Shown here: positions 9,013 to 18,067 of the stretch, piece by piece
Numbering within the stretch: the stretch's first letter is position 1
Layout of the letters: each line of letters starts with the position of its first letter
Origin: an uncultured Alphaproteobacteria bacterium
Lineage (GTDB): Bacteria; Pseudomonadota; Alphaproteobacteria; HIMB59; GCA-002718135
Length of the DNA: 64,000 nt
Assembly: GCA_902571865.1 (NCBI GenBank)
Contig: CACGDO010000002.1
Coordinates: 162,193-226,192 of the forward strand
Direction: 5' to 3'
Notes under the pieces: generated by a model
Seen by the model: the letters and a program-made list of their open reading frames with translations, nothing else
The model's database searches: none
What the model was told of the DNA's origin: nothing
Program-made: the position numbers and the translations under genes

Positions 9013-9983
9013 GTGATAAATTAGACGTAGTTGGGATTGGAAATGCTATGGTAGATGCCATAATTCCTTCCAATCAAAGTGAAATTGAAAAACATGAAAT
9101 TAATAGAGATTCTATGAATCTTATTGATGAAAATTTAAAAAATAATTTGCATGATAGTTATTCCATCAGAGAAATGGCTGGTGGAGGTTCCCTTGGTAAC
9201 TCCATGTTTGGTATCACCTCTTTTGGCGGTAATGGAAGTTTTATTGGAAAAATTAAAAATGATGAAATTGGAGTATACCTTCAAAAAGATATGATCCGGG
9301 AAGGACTAAAATTTCCATTGGGATTTACATCTCCTGATATTTCAACTGGATGTTGTACAATTTTTGTTGAAGAAGATGGAACAAGAACAATGTGTACTTT
9401 TCTTGGTGCTGGGACATTAATAGGACCTGAAGATATAAAAGAAGATGATATTAAAAATCATAAGATTGCATATTTGGAAGGTTACTTGTGGGACAATGAG
9501 AATGCAAAAAAGGCTATGAAGAAAATGGTGGATATTTGCAAAGCCGATAATCAAAAAATTGCTTTTACTCTTTCAGATCTTTTTTGTGTTGATAGACACC
9601 GTGACTCTTTTAAAGAATTAATAACAGAGAATGTTGATATTTTATTTGCCAATGAAGATGAAATAAAAGCTATGGCAGAAACGGATAGTTTTGATGAAGG
9701 TTTAGAATATGCAAAATCGTTAAATATTGTTGCAGCTATTACTAAAGGAAGTAGTGGATCAGTGATTGTATCGGGAAGTGAAGTGACTGAGGTCTCTGCA
9801 AGAAAAGTAGAAAAGGTTATTGATACAACTGGTGCAGGAGATTTATTTGCAGCTGGCTTTTTGTTTGGTTATTCAAAAGATAAGAGTATGAAGGAATGCG
9901 GAAAATATGCATCTATTGCTGCGGCAGAAATTATTTCACACTACGGTGCAAGACCTTTAGTAAAACTATCTAGTTTAATTTAG
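9009..9983 (+). CDS. Adenosine kinase-like PfkB family sugar/nucleoside kinase
   Basis: This 324-residue protein has the PfkB C-terminal signature DTTGAGDLFAAGF, whose Asp is the catalytic base and GAGD the anion hole. An N-terminal GIGNAMVD and the GGSLGNS substrate-loop glycine motif are also present. The sequence most resembles alphaproteobacterial adenosine kinases, which phosphorylate adenosine to AMP. That reading is strengthened by the adenosine deaminase gene converging on it (14-base overlap, 9970-9983). Ribokinase or fructokinase activity cannot be excluded from sequence alone. Confidence 0.85.
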   Translation: MSDKLDVVGIGNAMVDAIIPSNQSEIEKHEINRDSMNLIDENLKNNLHDSYSIREMAGGGSLGNSMFGITSFGGNGSFIGKIKNDEIGVYLQKDMIREGLKFPLGFTSPDISTGCCTIFVEEDGTRTMCTFLGAGTLIGPEDIKEDDIKNHKIAYLEGYLWDNENAKKAMKKMVDICKADNQKIAFTLSDLFCVDRHRDSFKELITENVDILFANEDEIKAMAETDSFDEGLEYAKSLNIVAAITKGSSGSVIVSGSEVTEVSARKVEKVIDTTGAGDLFAAGFLFGYSKDKSMKECGKYASIAAAEIISHYGARPLVKLSSLI

Positions 9984-10950
9984 ATAATAATTTATTTTTA
10001 TTTTCTTCATCACAAAAAGAATACTTAATGGCGTTATGAGTAAGTGAGGTAAGTTCTTTTTCATTCAAGCCTAATTCTTCCATAACTTTGTATTCGCCAT
10101 TTATCGTTGCATTAAAAAAAGGAGGGTCATCAGAATTGACTGTTACTTTTACTCCTTGATCAAATAATGTTTTCACAGGATGATCTTCATAATTTTCATA
10201 AATCTTAGTTGCAATATTACTTGTTGGACAAGTTTCTAGTATAATATCTTTATCAATTATTTCTTTAACTAAATCAGGATCCTCTATTGATCGAACTCCG
10301 TGACCTAATCTTGTTGGATGCAGAAGGTTAATAGCATTTCTTATATTTACAGGACCATCCCATTCACCTGCATGAACCGTAATTGGAAAATTTTCTTTTT
10401 TTAACATATCAAATGTTTCAACAAATAAATTTGGAGGAAAATGTAACTCATCACCGGCCAAACCAAAACCAACTAAACAAGGATGAGGATTATTTAAAAC
10501 TTCCTCTGCAGTTCCTTGTACTGAATCTGATCCTAAATGTCTGATTCCATTCATTATGTAACGTGAAACAATACCAAAATCTTCTTCAGCTTTTTTGGAA
10601 GCTTCATAGACTCCTTCAATAAAAGAATGATAGGTCATCCCTTTTTCTTTAGCATGAGTTGAGGAAATCATCGCTTCGACATAAAGAACATTGTTAGCCG
10701 CACAATCTTTTAAATATTCATACGTTAATTCAAAATAATCTTCTGGCGTATGTATTACAGAAGTAACGATGTCATATTTTTTTATAAAATCATAAAAATC
10801 ATCCCATTGGTATGCGTACTTTGAGCCAAACATTTCTTCAGGTATTTCATAATTATTACGTTTAGCAAATTTCTTACATAAATCTGGCGTAATGGTTGCC
10901 TCTAAATGAACATGAATTTCTGCTTTTTTAACTGAATTAAAAATATTCAT
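9970..10950 (-). CDS. add: Adenosine deaminase
   Basis: This 326-residue protein has the zinc and catalytic motifs in order: HVHLEA near the N-terminus, the HAGEW motif, RLGHG, and SDDPPFF near the C-terminus. Together they define the adenosine/adenine deaminase family. It converts adenosine to inosine, feeding the purine nucleoside phosphorylase encoded at 20969-21799. I chose the ATG at 10948-10950 because the family begins right there (KAEIHVHLEA within ten residues). The longer upstream frame would add 43 non-homologous residues and run into the M48 protease gene. Adenine deaminase specificity is the main alternative. Confidence 0.88.
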   Translation of the reverse strand: MNIFNSVKKAEIHVHLEATITPDLCKKFAKRNNYEIPEEMFGSKYAYQWDDFYDFIKKYDIVTSVIHTPEDYFELTYEYLKDCAANNVLYVEAMISSTHAKEKGMTYHSFIEGVYEASKKAEEDFGIVSRYIMNGIRHLGSDSVQGTAEEVLNNPHPCLVGFGLAGDELHFPPNLFVETFDMLKKENFPITVHAGEWDGPVNIRNAINLLHPTRLGHGVRSIEDPDLVKEIIDKDIILETCPTSNIATKIYENYEDHPVKTLFDQGVKVTVNSDDPPFFNATINGEYKVMEELGLNEKELTSLTHNAIKYSFCDEENKNKLLSKLN

Positions 10951-10967
10951 ATAAGTAAAATTACCTA

Positions 10968-10973
10968 TATAAT
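10968..10973 (+). promoter_or_regulatory. Consensus -10 box 6 bases before a start codon (leaderless candidate)
   Basis: A perfect TATAAT lies with only six bases between it and the M48 protease ATG at 10980. Transcription from it would begin at or beside the start codon, and no Shine-Dalgarno sequence is visible. The 17-bp-spaced -35 position is not a good match. This is suggestive only. Confidence 0.4.
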
Positions 10974-10979
10974 AATAAT

Positions 10980-11891
10980 ATGGAAGCAAGAATAAACAGA
11001 AGAAGCTTTGTTTTTGGCGCAAGTTGCTCTTTATGTGGTTCGATGATTTTACCTTCTTGTACACAGGTACCATTAACAAATCGAAGTCAGTTAAATTTAT
11101 ATGATAGCAATCTACCTATAATTTTAATGGGTGGAGGTGTTTTTGGCACTCCAAAAATTTATCCTAATGAAAGATCTCTAAATCAAGAGGTTGAAAAAAC
11201 ATATTCAAGATTTTTATCTAAAGCTAAAGAAGATAAAATTCTTTTGGATAACACAAATGAATCAAAAAAAATTGAAGAAATAGGAAAAGAAATTTATACC
11301 TCTCTGGATACGTATTATCTTAATAAGCGTGAAAAAAATCCTGCTGGAAATTTTAATTGGCAGTTCGCTCTTATAGACTCAGAAACAAAAAATGCTTGGT
11401 GTATGCCAGGGGGCAAAATCGCTTTTTATACAGGTATACTTCCTATATGTAAAAATGATGATGGTATTGCAGCAGTCATGGGACATGAAATTGCTCATGC
11501 ATTTGCAAGACATACTGTAGAAAAATTAACTCAAGCTTCTATGATACAAATGGCAACCATTGGAATATCACGAAGTAGGTATGCAGAACTTCTCAATAAG
11601 TCTTTTAGAATAGGTAATGTAGGTGGTAATGTTTACAACTCAGTTGTTAAATATGGAATCTTTCTTCCTTTTAGTAGAAAAATGGAAAGTGAAGCCGATT
11701 ATTTAGGCATGGGATTTATGAATCTTGCAGGTTTTAATATTAAAGAACCTGCTAAACTATGGCAAAGAATGATGGCAGATCAAGAAGGAAGAATGCCCGA
11801 ATTTATGGGATCTCACCCAAGTCCAGATAATAGATCCAAAAAATTTCTAGAATGGGAAAGTGAAGTTTTAGATAAATTTCCTCGTGTTTAA
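10980..11891 (+). CDS. M48 family metalloprotease, exported (probable lipoprotein)
   Basis: This 303-residue protein has the zinc-protease motif GHEIAHAFARH (about residues 167-177) and the downstream glutamate ligand in ESEADYLG, the standard HExxH...E set of M48 peptidases such as LoiP and BepA. The N-terminus has a twin-arginine-like NRRSFVFGAS and then a lipobox-like LPSC, so it is probably exported and may be lipidated at Cys27. Such proteases degrade or refold misassembled outer-membrane proteins. The gene diverges from add with only 29 bases between the start codons, so the two promoters must overlap. Confidence 0.9.
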   Translation: MEARINRRSFVFGASCSLCGSMILPSCTQVPLTNRSQLNLYDSNLPIILMGGGVFGTPKIYPNERSLNQEVEKTYSRFLSKAKEDKILLDNTNESKKIEEIGKEIYTSLDTYYLNKREKNPAGNFNWQFALIDSETKNAWCMPGGKIAFYTGILPICKNDDGIAAVMGHEIAHAFARHTVEKLTQASMIQMATIGISRSRYAELLNKSFRIGNVGGNVYNSVVKYGIFLPFSRKMESEADYLGMGFMNLAGFNIKEPAKLWQRMMADQEGRMPEFMGSHPSPDNRSKKFLEWESEVLDKFPRV

Positions 11892-11913
11892 TTTTTAGTG
11901 TATTAGGAAAGTT

Positions 11914-12960
11914 ATGTTAGCTGTTGAAGTAAAAAATCTGACTCATGAGATTAATAATAAAAAAATCTTAAATAATATTGAGTTCAATCTAACCAAGGAT
12001 AGCATTTCTTGTATTCTTGGTCCTTCAGGAAGTGGAAAAACAACATTATTAAAACTTATTGCAGGTTTAGAAAAAGTACAATCTGGTGAAATCTTAATAA
12101 ATGGCGAAGAGGTGAGTAGTACAAAAAAACATCTACCAACTGAAAAGAGAAAAATTGGTTTTTTATTTCAAGACTATGCTTTATTTCCACATTTAACAGT
12201 CAAGCAAAACTTAGAGTATCCTATAAATTATAAAAATTCAAATTATAGAATTGAGGATATTATTGATTTAATAAAACTTCCAAACTCTCTAAATAAATTT
12301 CCCCATGAGTTAAGTGGTGGCGAACAACAAAGAGTAGCATTAGCAAGATCAATTATTTCTCAACCTGATTTACTTTTATTAGATGAGCCATTTTCGAGTC
12401 TTGATTTGAATTTAAGAGAAGAGGTCAGGGATGATACTTTGCATTTATTACAAAAATCTAACATATCAGTGATTATTGTTACTCATGATCCATTTGAAGC
12501 TATGTTCATTTCTAATCAAATAAATATTATGGATACCTCAGGATATATTATTCAATCTGGTAGCCCAGCAGAATTATATAAAAATCCTAAAAATTCATAT
12601 GTGACTGAATTTTTTGGCGAAACAAATAGGTTTCATGGAAAAGTTAATAACTCTTTTGTAGATACGCCAGTAGGAAAAATTAAAGCTCCAAATGAACTTG
12701 AAAATACAAATGTAGAAATACATGTAAGACCACAAGGAGTAAAATTAAAACAACAACCAACACCTGTTAATGGAATAAAAGGTACTGTTATGGCCTCAAA
12801 ATTAATGGGTTCTTTTAGTTTTGTTCATCTTTCAGTGCTTGATGACAATAATCAGGTTATTCATGTTCATAGTCACATGCCTCCAGAATTTAATCCTCAA
12901 CAATCATCTGCTGTCGAAATTGAGATAGATCAATCTCAAGCTTTTATTTTTAAAAATTAG
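11914..12960 (+). CDS. fbpC: Fe(3+)-type ABC transporter ATP-binding protein (FbpC-like)
   Basis: This 348-residue ATPase has Walker A (GPSGSGKTT, about residues 34-42), the Q-loop FQDYALFPH, the signature LSGGEQQRVALAR, Walker B LLLLDEPFSSLD and the H-loop VTHDPFEA. A C-terminal TOBE-like domain with the HVRPQGV motif is typical of FbpC/PotA-type subunits. It should energise the FbpB permease encoded on the opposite strand. The two genes converge and their stop codons interlock (12957-12960), so the transporter is split between two transcripts. Ferric iron is the inferred substrate because of the neighbouring binding protein. Confidence 0.88.
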   Translation: MLAVEVKNLTHEINNKKILNNIEFNLTKDSISCILGPSGSGKTTLLKLIAGLEKVQSGEILINGEEVSSTKKHLPTEKRKIGFLFQDYALFPHLTVKQNLEYPINYKNSNYRIEDIIDLIKLPNSLNKFPHELSGGEQQRVALARSIISQPDLLLLDEPFSSLDLNLREEVRDDTLHLLQKSNISVIIVTHDPFEAMFISNQINIMDTSGYIIQSGSPAELYKNPKNSYVTEFFGETNRFHGKVNNSFVDTPVGKIKAPNELENTNVEIHVRPQGVKLKQQPTPVNGIKGTVMASKLMGSFSFVHLSVLDDNNQVIHVHSHMPPEFNPQQSSAVEIEIDQSQAFIFKN

Positions 12961-14570
12961 TTGCTTTCTTTTTTTTGTGAAACTCTTTGAAGAGTTGTAT
13001 TTAAAAATATTACTGGACCAAGACCAACCACAATAATAATTAGAGCAGCAAATGATGATTCTTGTAAAAGTTCATCAGATGCATATTGGTAAACATAAGT
13101 AGCTAAAGTTTCAAAATTAAAAGGTCTTAGCAGTAGAGTGATTGGAAGTTCTTTTAAAATATCAACAAAAACTAGAATGCCTCCTATTAGGATATTGGTA
13201 TAAATTAAGGGTAATACGATTACTCGAATTGTATTTAGAAAACCTTTTCCCATTGTTTGGGAAGCATCAACCGCATTTGGATGAACTTTAAGTATTCCTG
13301 ATCGCAGGGCTGCATTACCAACTGCTAAAAATCTAGTTGTGTAAGCAAAAATTAATACTAAGAAACCGCCTGCAGCATATCCCATTTCAATATTAGCTAT
13401 TGAGTTTAACCATCCAAAAAAGATAACAATGCCAACTGCAAGTATAGTACCTGGTAAAGCATAACCACATGAAGCTACAAAAATTAATCCTTTTTGAAAA
13501 GTATTTGATTTATAGTTTGATACAATAATTAGAATTATAGAGACTAGCATGACAGTAGCAGCTCCTGCAAGTGCAAGTGATATACTTGTTGTTGCAGCAT
13601 ATATAACTTCACTAAAATTAATTATAGAAAAACCACTTAAAACGAAATTTAAAAGAATGAGCACAGGAATTACAAATCCAAGAGTAATTGGGGTCAAACA
13701 GATTAAAAAACAAAGTAACTTTCCAGAAAATGAAATTGTTTCTGACTCAAGCATATTTTGACCACTACTTTTTTCAAAATATCTTTGTCTACGTCTTGCT
13801 AAATATTCAATAGTTAAAAGGACAACAACAAAAATAAATAAAACTGAAGATATTTGTGCTGCACCTGATAGACTGTTCATTCCCAACCAAACATTAAATA
13901 CACCAAGGGTTAGAGTTTCTAGAGCAAAGTATTCAACTGTTCCAAAATCAGAAATTGTTTCCATTAATACAAGTGCTAGGCCAGCAAATATTCCCGGTCT
14001 TGCAAGTGGCAGGGCAACAGAAAAAAAACTGCTTCTTCCATAAATTAAACTTGTTTGATAAAAAGATAAGGGCACGGTTAAAAAAGATGCTCTGGTCATC
14101 ATATAAATATATGGATAAAGAACACACGACATAACTAAAATAGCTCCGCCCATTGATCGTATTTCTGGGAACCAATAGTCGTCAACACTATTCCAGTTAA
14201 AAATTTCCCTTAGTAGTTTTTGTAATGGACCAGCGTATTCTAAAAAATCAGTATATGTATAAGCAATGATATATGCAGGTACTGCAGCAGGTAATAATAG
14301 TGCCCACTCAAAAAAATTTTTACCTATAAAGTTATATCTTGTAACTACCCATGCTGAAGAAACACCAAAGATCATACTTAGAATTCCTACCCCGATCATG
14401 AGCACAATTGTGTTGTAAACATATCTTGGTAGAACGGTTGAGAATAAATGTGGCCAAAGACTGGTGTCTCCTAAAAATGCGGAGTAAAAAATAGCAACTA
14501 TTGGACAAATTATAAAAAGAGCAAGAAAAGTTGCTAACGTAGATGAGCTATTCCAATTATACAAATTCAC
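12957..14570 (-). CDS. fbpB: Fe(3+) ABC transporter permease, two-domain (FbpB-like)
   Basis: This 537-residue membrane protein has about twelve hydrophobic segments in two permease halves, each with an EAA-like loop (one near RPGIFAGLALVLMET, the other near DASQTMGKGFLNTIRVIVLP). This fused architecture is typical of FbpB/SfuB ferric permeases. The frame begins with GTG at 14568-14570, and I see no better ATG consistent with a first membrane helix. It lies 11 bases downstream of the binding-protein gene on the same strand, in the normal fbpA-fbpB order, and converges with fbpC. Confidence 0.9.
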   Translation of the reverse strand: MNLYNWNSSSTLATFLALFIICPIVAIFYSAFLGDTSLWPHLFSTVLPRYVYNTIVLMIGVGILSMIFGVSSAWVVTRYNFIGKNFFEWALLLPAAVPAYIIAYTYTDFLEYAGPLQKLLREIFNWNSVDDYWFPEIRSMGGAILVMSCVLYPYIYMMTRASFLTVPLSFYQTSLIYGRSSFFSVALPLARPGIFAGLALVLMETISDFGTVEYFALETLTLGVFNVWLGMNSLSGAAQISSVLFIFVVVLLTIEYLARRRQRYFEKSSGQNMLESETISFSGKLLCFLICLTPITLGFVIPVLILLNFVLSGFSIINFSEVIYAATTSISLALAGAATVMLVSIILIIVSNYKSNTFQKGLIFVASCGYALPGTILAVGIVIFFGWLNSIANIEMGYAAGGFLVLIFAYTTRFLAVGNAALRSGILKVHPNAVDASQTMGKGFLNTIRVIVLPLIYTNILIGGILVFVDILKELPITLLLRPFNFETLATYVYQYASDELLQESSFAALIIIVVGLGPVIFLNTTLQRVSQKKESN

Positions 14571-14581
14571 TTGGTTATAAA

Positions 14582-15601
14582 CTACCAGCCAACCCGATCA
14601 ATTATCATTTGGGCATTAGGAGCAAGTTCTGCTATTTTTATTATTGGAAGTGTATCCTCTCTAAAGCTACCCCAGCTTTGTAATTCTTCTCCAGGCTCAA
14701 TTTTTAGATTTGCTGGGTATTCAAAATTTATTTCTCCGTAAAGTTTTTGTGCCTTTTCACTTGTTAAAAACTCAAGTAACTTCTGAGCTTCTTCTTTGTT
14801 ACTAGAATACTTAGCTACACCTCCACCTGAAATATTTACATGAGCTCCTCTGTCACCCTCAGCTTGATTAGGAAAAACTAATCTCACACTTTCGGCCCAT
14901 TTTCTTTGTTCAGGATCTTCTGAGAATTTCAGTTTTCCATAATAATAATTATTTATAAGAGCAAGTTCACACTCCCCTTCATGAATTGCTTTAACCTGTG
15001 CTCTATCATTGCCTTGTGGTCTTTTGGCAAAATTAGCCACCATAGCCTTAGCCCATTTTTCAGCGTCATCTTCTCCAAGCGCTGCTAAAACTGATGCCAT
15101 TATTCCACGGTTATAAACGTGACTTCCAGGTCTTGAGCAAATTTTTCCCTTCCACTTGGGGTCCGCCAAATCTTCAATTCTAGTTATTTCACCTTCTGCA
15201 ATCTTCTCTTTGTGGACTACAATAACTCTAGCTCTTTTGGAAAGGCCAAACCATGTATTGTCAGGGCTCCTCAGGTAATTAGGAATATTATTTTGTAACT
15301 GTTTTGAATCTAATGGAGAAAGTAAATCAAGATCATCATAAATATACAGTCTTCCTATATCTACTGTAAGAATAACATCTGCTGGACTATTTTCTCCCTC
15401 AGCCTTCAGTCTCTGGGCTAAGCCTTTTTTAGAATAAACAACATTTGTTTTAATGCCAGTTTCCTCAGTAAATAATTCTAGAAAAGGGTTAATTAAGAAT
15501 GGCTGTCTATGTGAATAAATATTTATTTCTTTTGCATTTAAATACGGAGTAAAAATAAATATAAAAAATAAAAATACAAAATGTAATAAATTAGTTTTCA
15601 T
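14582..15601 (-). CDS. fbpA: Fe(3+) ABC transporter periplasmic binding protein (FbpA-like)
   Basis: This 339-residue protein has a signal peptide (residues 1-23, ending near LNA) and a mature start INIYSHRQPF typical of ferric-binding FbpA/FutA proteins. The tyrosine cluster NNYYYGK (about residues 216-222) matches the pair of Tyr ligands that hold ferric iron in this family. It captures iron in the periplasm for FbpB and FbpC. The start overlaps the end of the upstream hydroxylase gene by 11 bases, which suggests co-transcription with that gene. Confidence 0.92.
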   Translation of the reverse strand: MKTNLLHFVFLFFIFIFTPYLNAKEINIYSHRQPFLINPFLELFTEETGIKTNVVYSKKGLAQRLKAEGENSPADVILTVDIGRLYIYDDLDLLSPLDSKQLQNNIPNYLRSPDNTWFGLSKRARVIVVHKEKIAEGEITRIEDLADPKWKGKICSRPGSHVYNRGIMASVLAALGEDDAEKWAKAMVANFAKRPQGNDRAQVKAIHEGECELALINNYYYGKLKFSEDPEQRKWAESVRLVFPNQAEGDRGAHVNISGGGVAKYSSNKEEAQKLLEFLTSEKAQKLYGEINFEYPANLKIEPGEELQSWGSFREDTLPIIKIAELAPNAQMIIDRVGW

Positions 15602-16601
15602 TTAACGATCTCCTTTTCAGATTAATTGAGCTAAATTTAAGTTTTATTTTTAAAAACTTTCTTAAAAAATAATTTTTAATTTCAATAAATGGACTTATGT
15701 ATAAATCTTTTAAATTATGACTTTCATCTTTTTGGTTCTTTTCAATTCCAAGTTCTAAAGTTTCAAATTCAACTGAATGATGAAGTGATCTAAATAGATA
15801 ATCCCAAATAGCTAAAGCTGCTCCAAAGTTCTTATCATGGTGTTCTCTTGCAATAGAGTGATGTAATTGATGTTGGGCTGGCGAAATGAATATATACTCT
15901 ACCCATCTCCAATATCTAATTCCTACGTGTGAGTGTCGTAAATTTGATCCTAGAATATTAAAAATAAATACAAAAATGTTTACTCCAAGAACTGTATATA
16001 AGCTTACTGAATCACCAAATAAAAAAATAAAAGAAGAAATACTTATTGCTTGTGTGATTGAACTTCTAAGAGAGAAAATTATTCCCTCTAAAGGATGAGT
16101 TCTAAAAACAGTCATTGGTGTTAAAACGGTAGCAGAATGGTGCACTTTATGAAGTGACCATAAAATTGGCCATTTGTGCATAAACCTATGAACTATATAT
16201 TTGCTAAAATCATCAATAGTAAATTGAAAAGTAGTGAAAGCAATTATCACAACAATTGGAAGGGTTTCTTTAAACATTCCAACGCTTAACCAATCAATGG
16301 TGTGAAAATAAAAGTAAAGTGCTGTAGCAATTGTTAATTGAGTAATTAAAAATGGTGAAATAGTCATCATGATTAATTGATTAATAAGAAAAACTTTGTA
16401 GTCGGATTTTGCTGACTTAGAAAAAAATATTTTTTTATCAAAAATTTTCTTAAATGCTGCAAAGAGAGAATATTTTCTTAATAAGATAAACCATAGAAAT
16501 GCAATTAATATTGAGATTCCAATGTATGCTACAAAGACTCTTTTTTTTGGATCAATAAATTGATTACCAATATTAGATAAATATTCTGTTAAAATTTCCA
16601 T
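15591..16601 (-). CDS. Sterol desaturase / fatty acid hydroxylase superfamily protein
   Basis: This 336-residue membrane protein has four to five hydrophobic segments. It carries the histidine clusters of membrane di-iron oxygenases: HRFMH, HKVHH, and the later HHSIAREHHDKN. The family uses O2 and a di-iron centre to hydroxylate or desaturate lipids, sterols or carotenoids; the substrate here is unknown. The gene overlaps fbpA, which encodes the iron-binding protein, by 11 bases on the same strand. The iron cofactor makes this pairing sensible, although compact spacing alone could explain it. Confidence 0.88.
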   Translation of the reverse strand: MEILTEYLSNIGNQFIDPKKRVFVAYIGISILIAFLWFILLRKYSLFAAFKKIFDKKIFFSKSAKSDYKVFLINQLIMMTISPFLITQLTIATALYFYFHTIDWLSVGMFKETLPIVVIIAFTTFQFTIDDFSKYIVHRFMHKWPILWSLHKVHHSATVLTPMTVFRTHPLEGIIFSLRSSITQAISISSFIFLFGDSVSLYTVLGVNIFVFIFNILGSNLRHSHVGIRYWRWVEYIFISPAQHQLHHSIAREHHDKNFGAALAIWDYLFRSLHHSVEFETLELGIEKNQKDESHNLKDLYISPFIEIKNYFLRKFLKIKLKFSSINLKRRSLNEN

Positions 16602-16613
16602 TCCAGTTTAGCA

Positions 16614-16637
16614 GTGTGGCTTTATACAAAGCCACAC
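16614..16637 (-). terminator. Perfect hairpin after the DUF4856 gene
   Basis: GTGTGGCTTT (16614-16623) and AAAGCCACAC (16628-16637) form a perfect 10-bp stem with a 4-base loop. It lies between the DUF4856 stop and the hydroxylase start. It has no T-run on either strand, so it may stabilise the 3' end of the mRNA or act as a partial terminator, leaving fbp expression lower than DUF4856 expression. Confidence 0.6.
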
Positions 16638-16649
16638 CATAATATTCAA

Positions 16650-18029
16650 TTAATCGTTTTCAGCTGAGTCAGAACTTCCCATAGAACCAGCAAGCTCCTC
16701 CATTGCAGCTAATTGATCATTGTTTCTTGCAGTAATACCAAACTCATCAACCATCATTTTTTGAATTTTAAGCATATGAAGTTTAAACTCACTCCACTCC
16801 TGTGCTTGGTCTTTTATGAAATTACCACTAGAGTCAACACCTACAACCTGTGATGCGTTTAAGAGAACAGGGCCAAAACCCATCATTCGGTTCATCTTAA
16901 CAGCAGTTTCTCCTAGATCTCCAGGACCGCACTGTAGAGCTAATGCAAAACCTTTAAGTTCACCCCAATGTTTAGCATATTTTCTAAAAGCTTCTTCAGT
17001 ATCACCATTGGCATCCATGATTGTTTCAAGTGCAACAATATCTTTGTAGGTAGATCCAGCATATTTAAAGACGGATTCAGCAATAACTTTTTGCCAGTTA
17101 TCTCTAATCACATCTCTTGCGGCTAACATGTCAGTTCTTTCAGAAAAATTTAAGTTTCTTCCATCAGCATCTCTAATTACTTTTCGTCCATCAATAAATG
17201 CTTGATTAATAGTTGCAAGATAATCAGTCTTACCACCTTTATCATAACTTGAAGCATAGTAAGCGTGTGCAAAAGTCATCTCAGAATATAGATCAACAAC
17301 ACCATCCCTATTAAAGTCGGCAGATGCTAAATCTTTTTTCTTAGCAACATTATAGTTGTCCTCAGCTGAGAGAGTTAGTGCGTGAGCAGCAGATCCCCAA
17401 TAACCAAATGCCTCATCCCAACTATGCTCCTTACCAGTGTAGTAAGCTCCTTCTTTATAAGGTGCATTATTTGGTTTTTGACCAATTTCCATTTTACTTC
17501 CAAGATAACTGTTTACAGCTTGGTTATAAAAAACAGCTCCCATAGCAAACTTTGATATTAATTGTGTGTAATCAAAACCAGTAGATGGATCAAAACCACC
17601 TTCAACTTCACTTGCCTTAAGCATCATATGTTCAATAGCTTCTGGACCTGTTAGATTACCCCAACCAGGAATGTATCCTTTGTACATTTTACCTGAAAGG
17701 TTACCGCTACCTATTTCTGAAACCATGGTTTGTTTAACTGGAAAACCATCAGCAGATTTAGGAGCTATTATTTCTAAACCATCTTCTCCGTTATAATAGG
17801 ACATCATTTTATCAAGATCACCTGTTTTCACTAAAGCTTTTAAACTGTCATGTAAAACTTGTCTGGCCATCTGACCTGTATATTTCACTGAGTTTGTTTT
17901 ATCGCCGTCATAACCTTTTAAAGTAATAGGGTAAGGTCCATAAACTTCTGGACCATGACCATCTGCAAAAGATTTAGAAAAGCTGAAAGAAAAAACTAAA
18001 GCAGTAACAATGAGTAAAATTTTTTTCAT
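16650..18029 (-). CDS. Secreted DUF4856 domain protein
   Basis: This 459-residue protein has a signal peptide (residues 1-22, cleavage near SFA-DG). The body begins with KYTGQMARQVLHD, matching the SYSGQ-type start of DUF4856, and contains the EHSWDEAFGYWGSAAHAL segment typical of that family. A calcium-loop-like DFNRDGVVD lies at about residues 244-252. The function is not established. Similar long helical secreted proteins of the imelysin type are linked to iron uptake, and the neighbouring fbpAB genes and the palindromes upstream (18236-18435) point the same way. That is inference. The start has a good AAAGGA ribosome binding site (11 to 16 bases upstream). Confidence 0.8.
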   Translation of the reverse strand: MKKILLIVTALVFSFSFSKSFADGHGPEVYGPYPITLKGYDGDKTNSVKYTGQMARQVLHDSLKALVKTGDLDKMMSYYNGEDGLEIIAPKSADGFPVKQTMVSEIGSGNLSGKMYKGYIPGWGNLTGPEAIEHMMLKASEVEGGFDPSTGFDYTQLISKFAMGAVFYNQAVNSYLGSKMEIGQKPNNAPYKEGAYYTGKEHSWDEAFGYWGSAAHALTLSAEDNYNVAKKKDLASADFNRDGVVDLYSEMTFAHAYYASSYDKGGKTDYLATINQAFIDGRKVIRDADGRNLNFSERTDMLAARDVIRDNWQKVIAESVFKYAGSTYKDIVALETIMDANGDTEEAFRKYAKHWGELKGFALALQCGPGDLGETAVKMNRMMGFGPVLLNASQVVGVDSSGNFIKDQAQEWSEFKLHMLKIQKMMVDEFGITARNNDQLAAMEELAGSMGSSDSAEND

Positions 18030-18067
18030 GTATATTTTCCTTTTTTGTAAATATGTTCTTAGTTTTA

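Noticed and set aside
10951..11079. Longer adenosine deaminase start adding 43 residues
   Set aside because: The added segment has no family similarity, and it lies antisense within the M48 protease start; the ATG at 10950 fits the family N-terminus.
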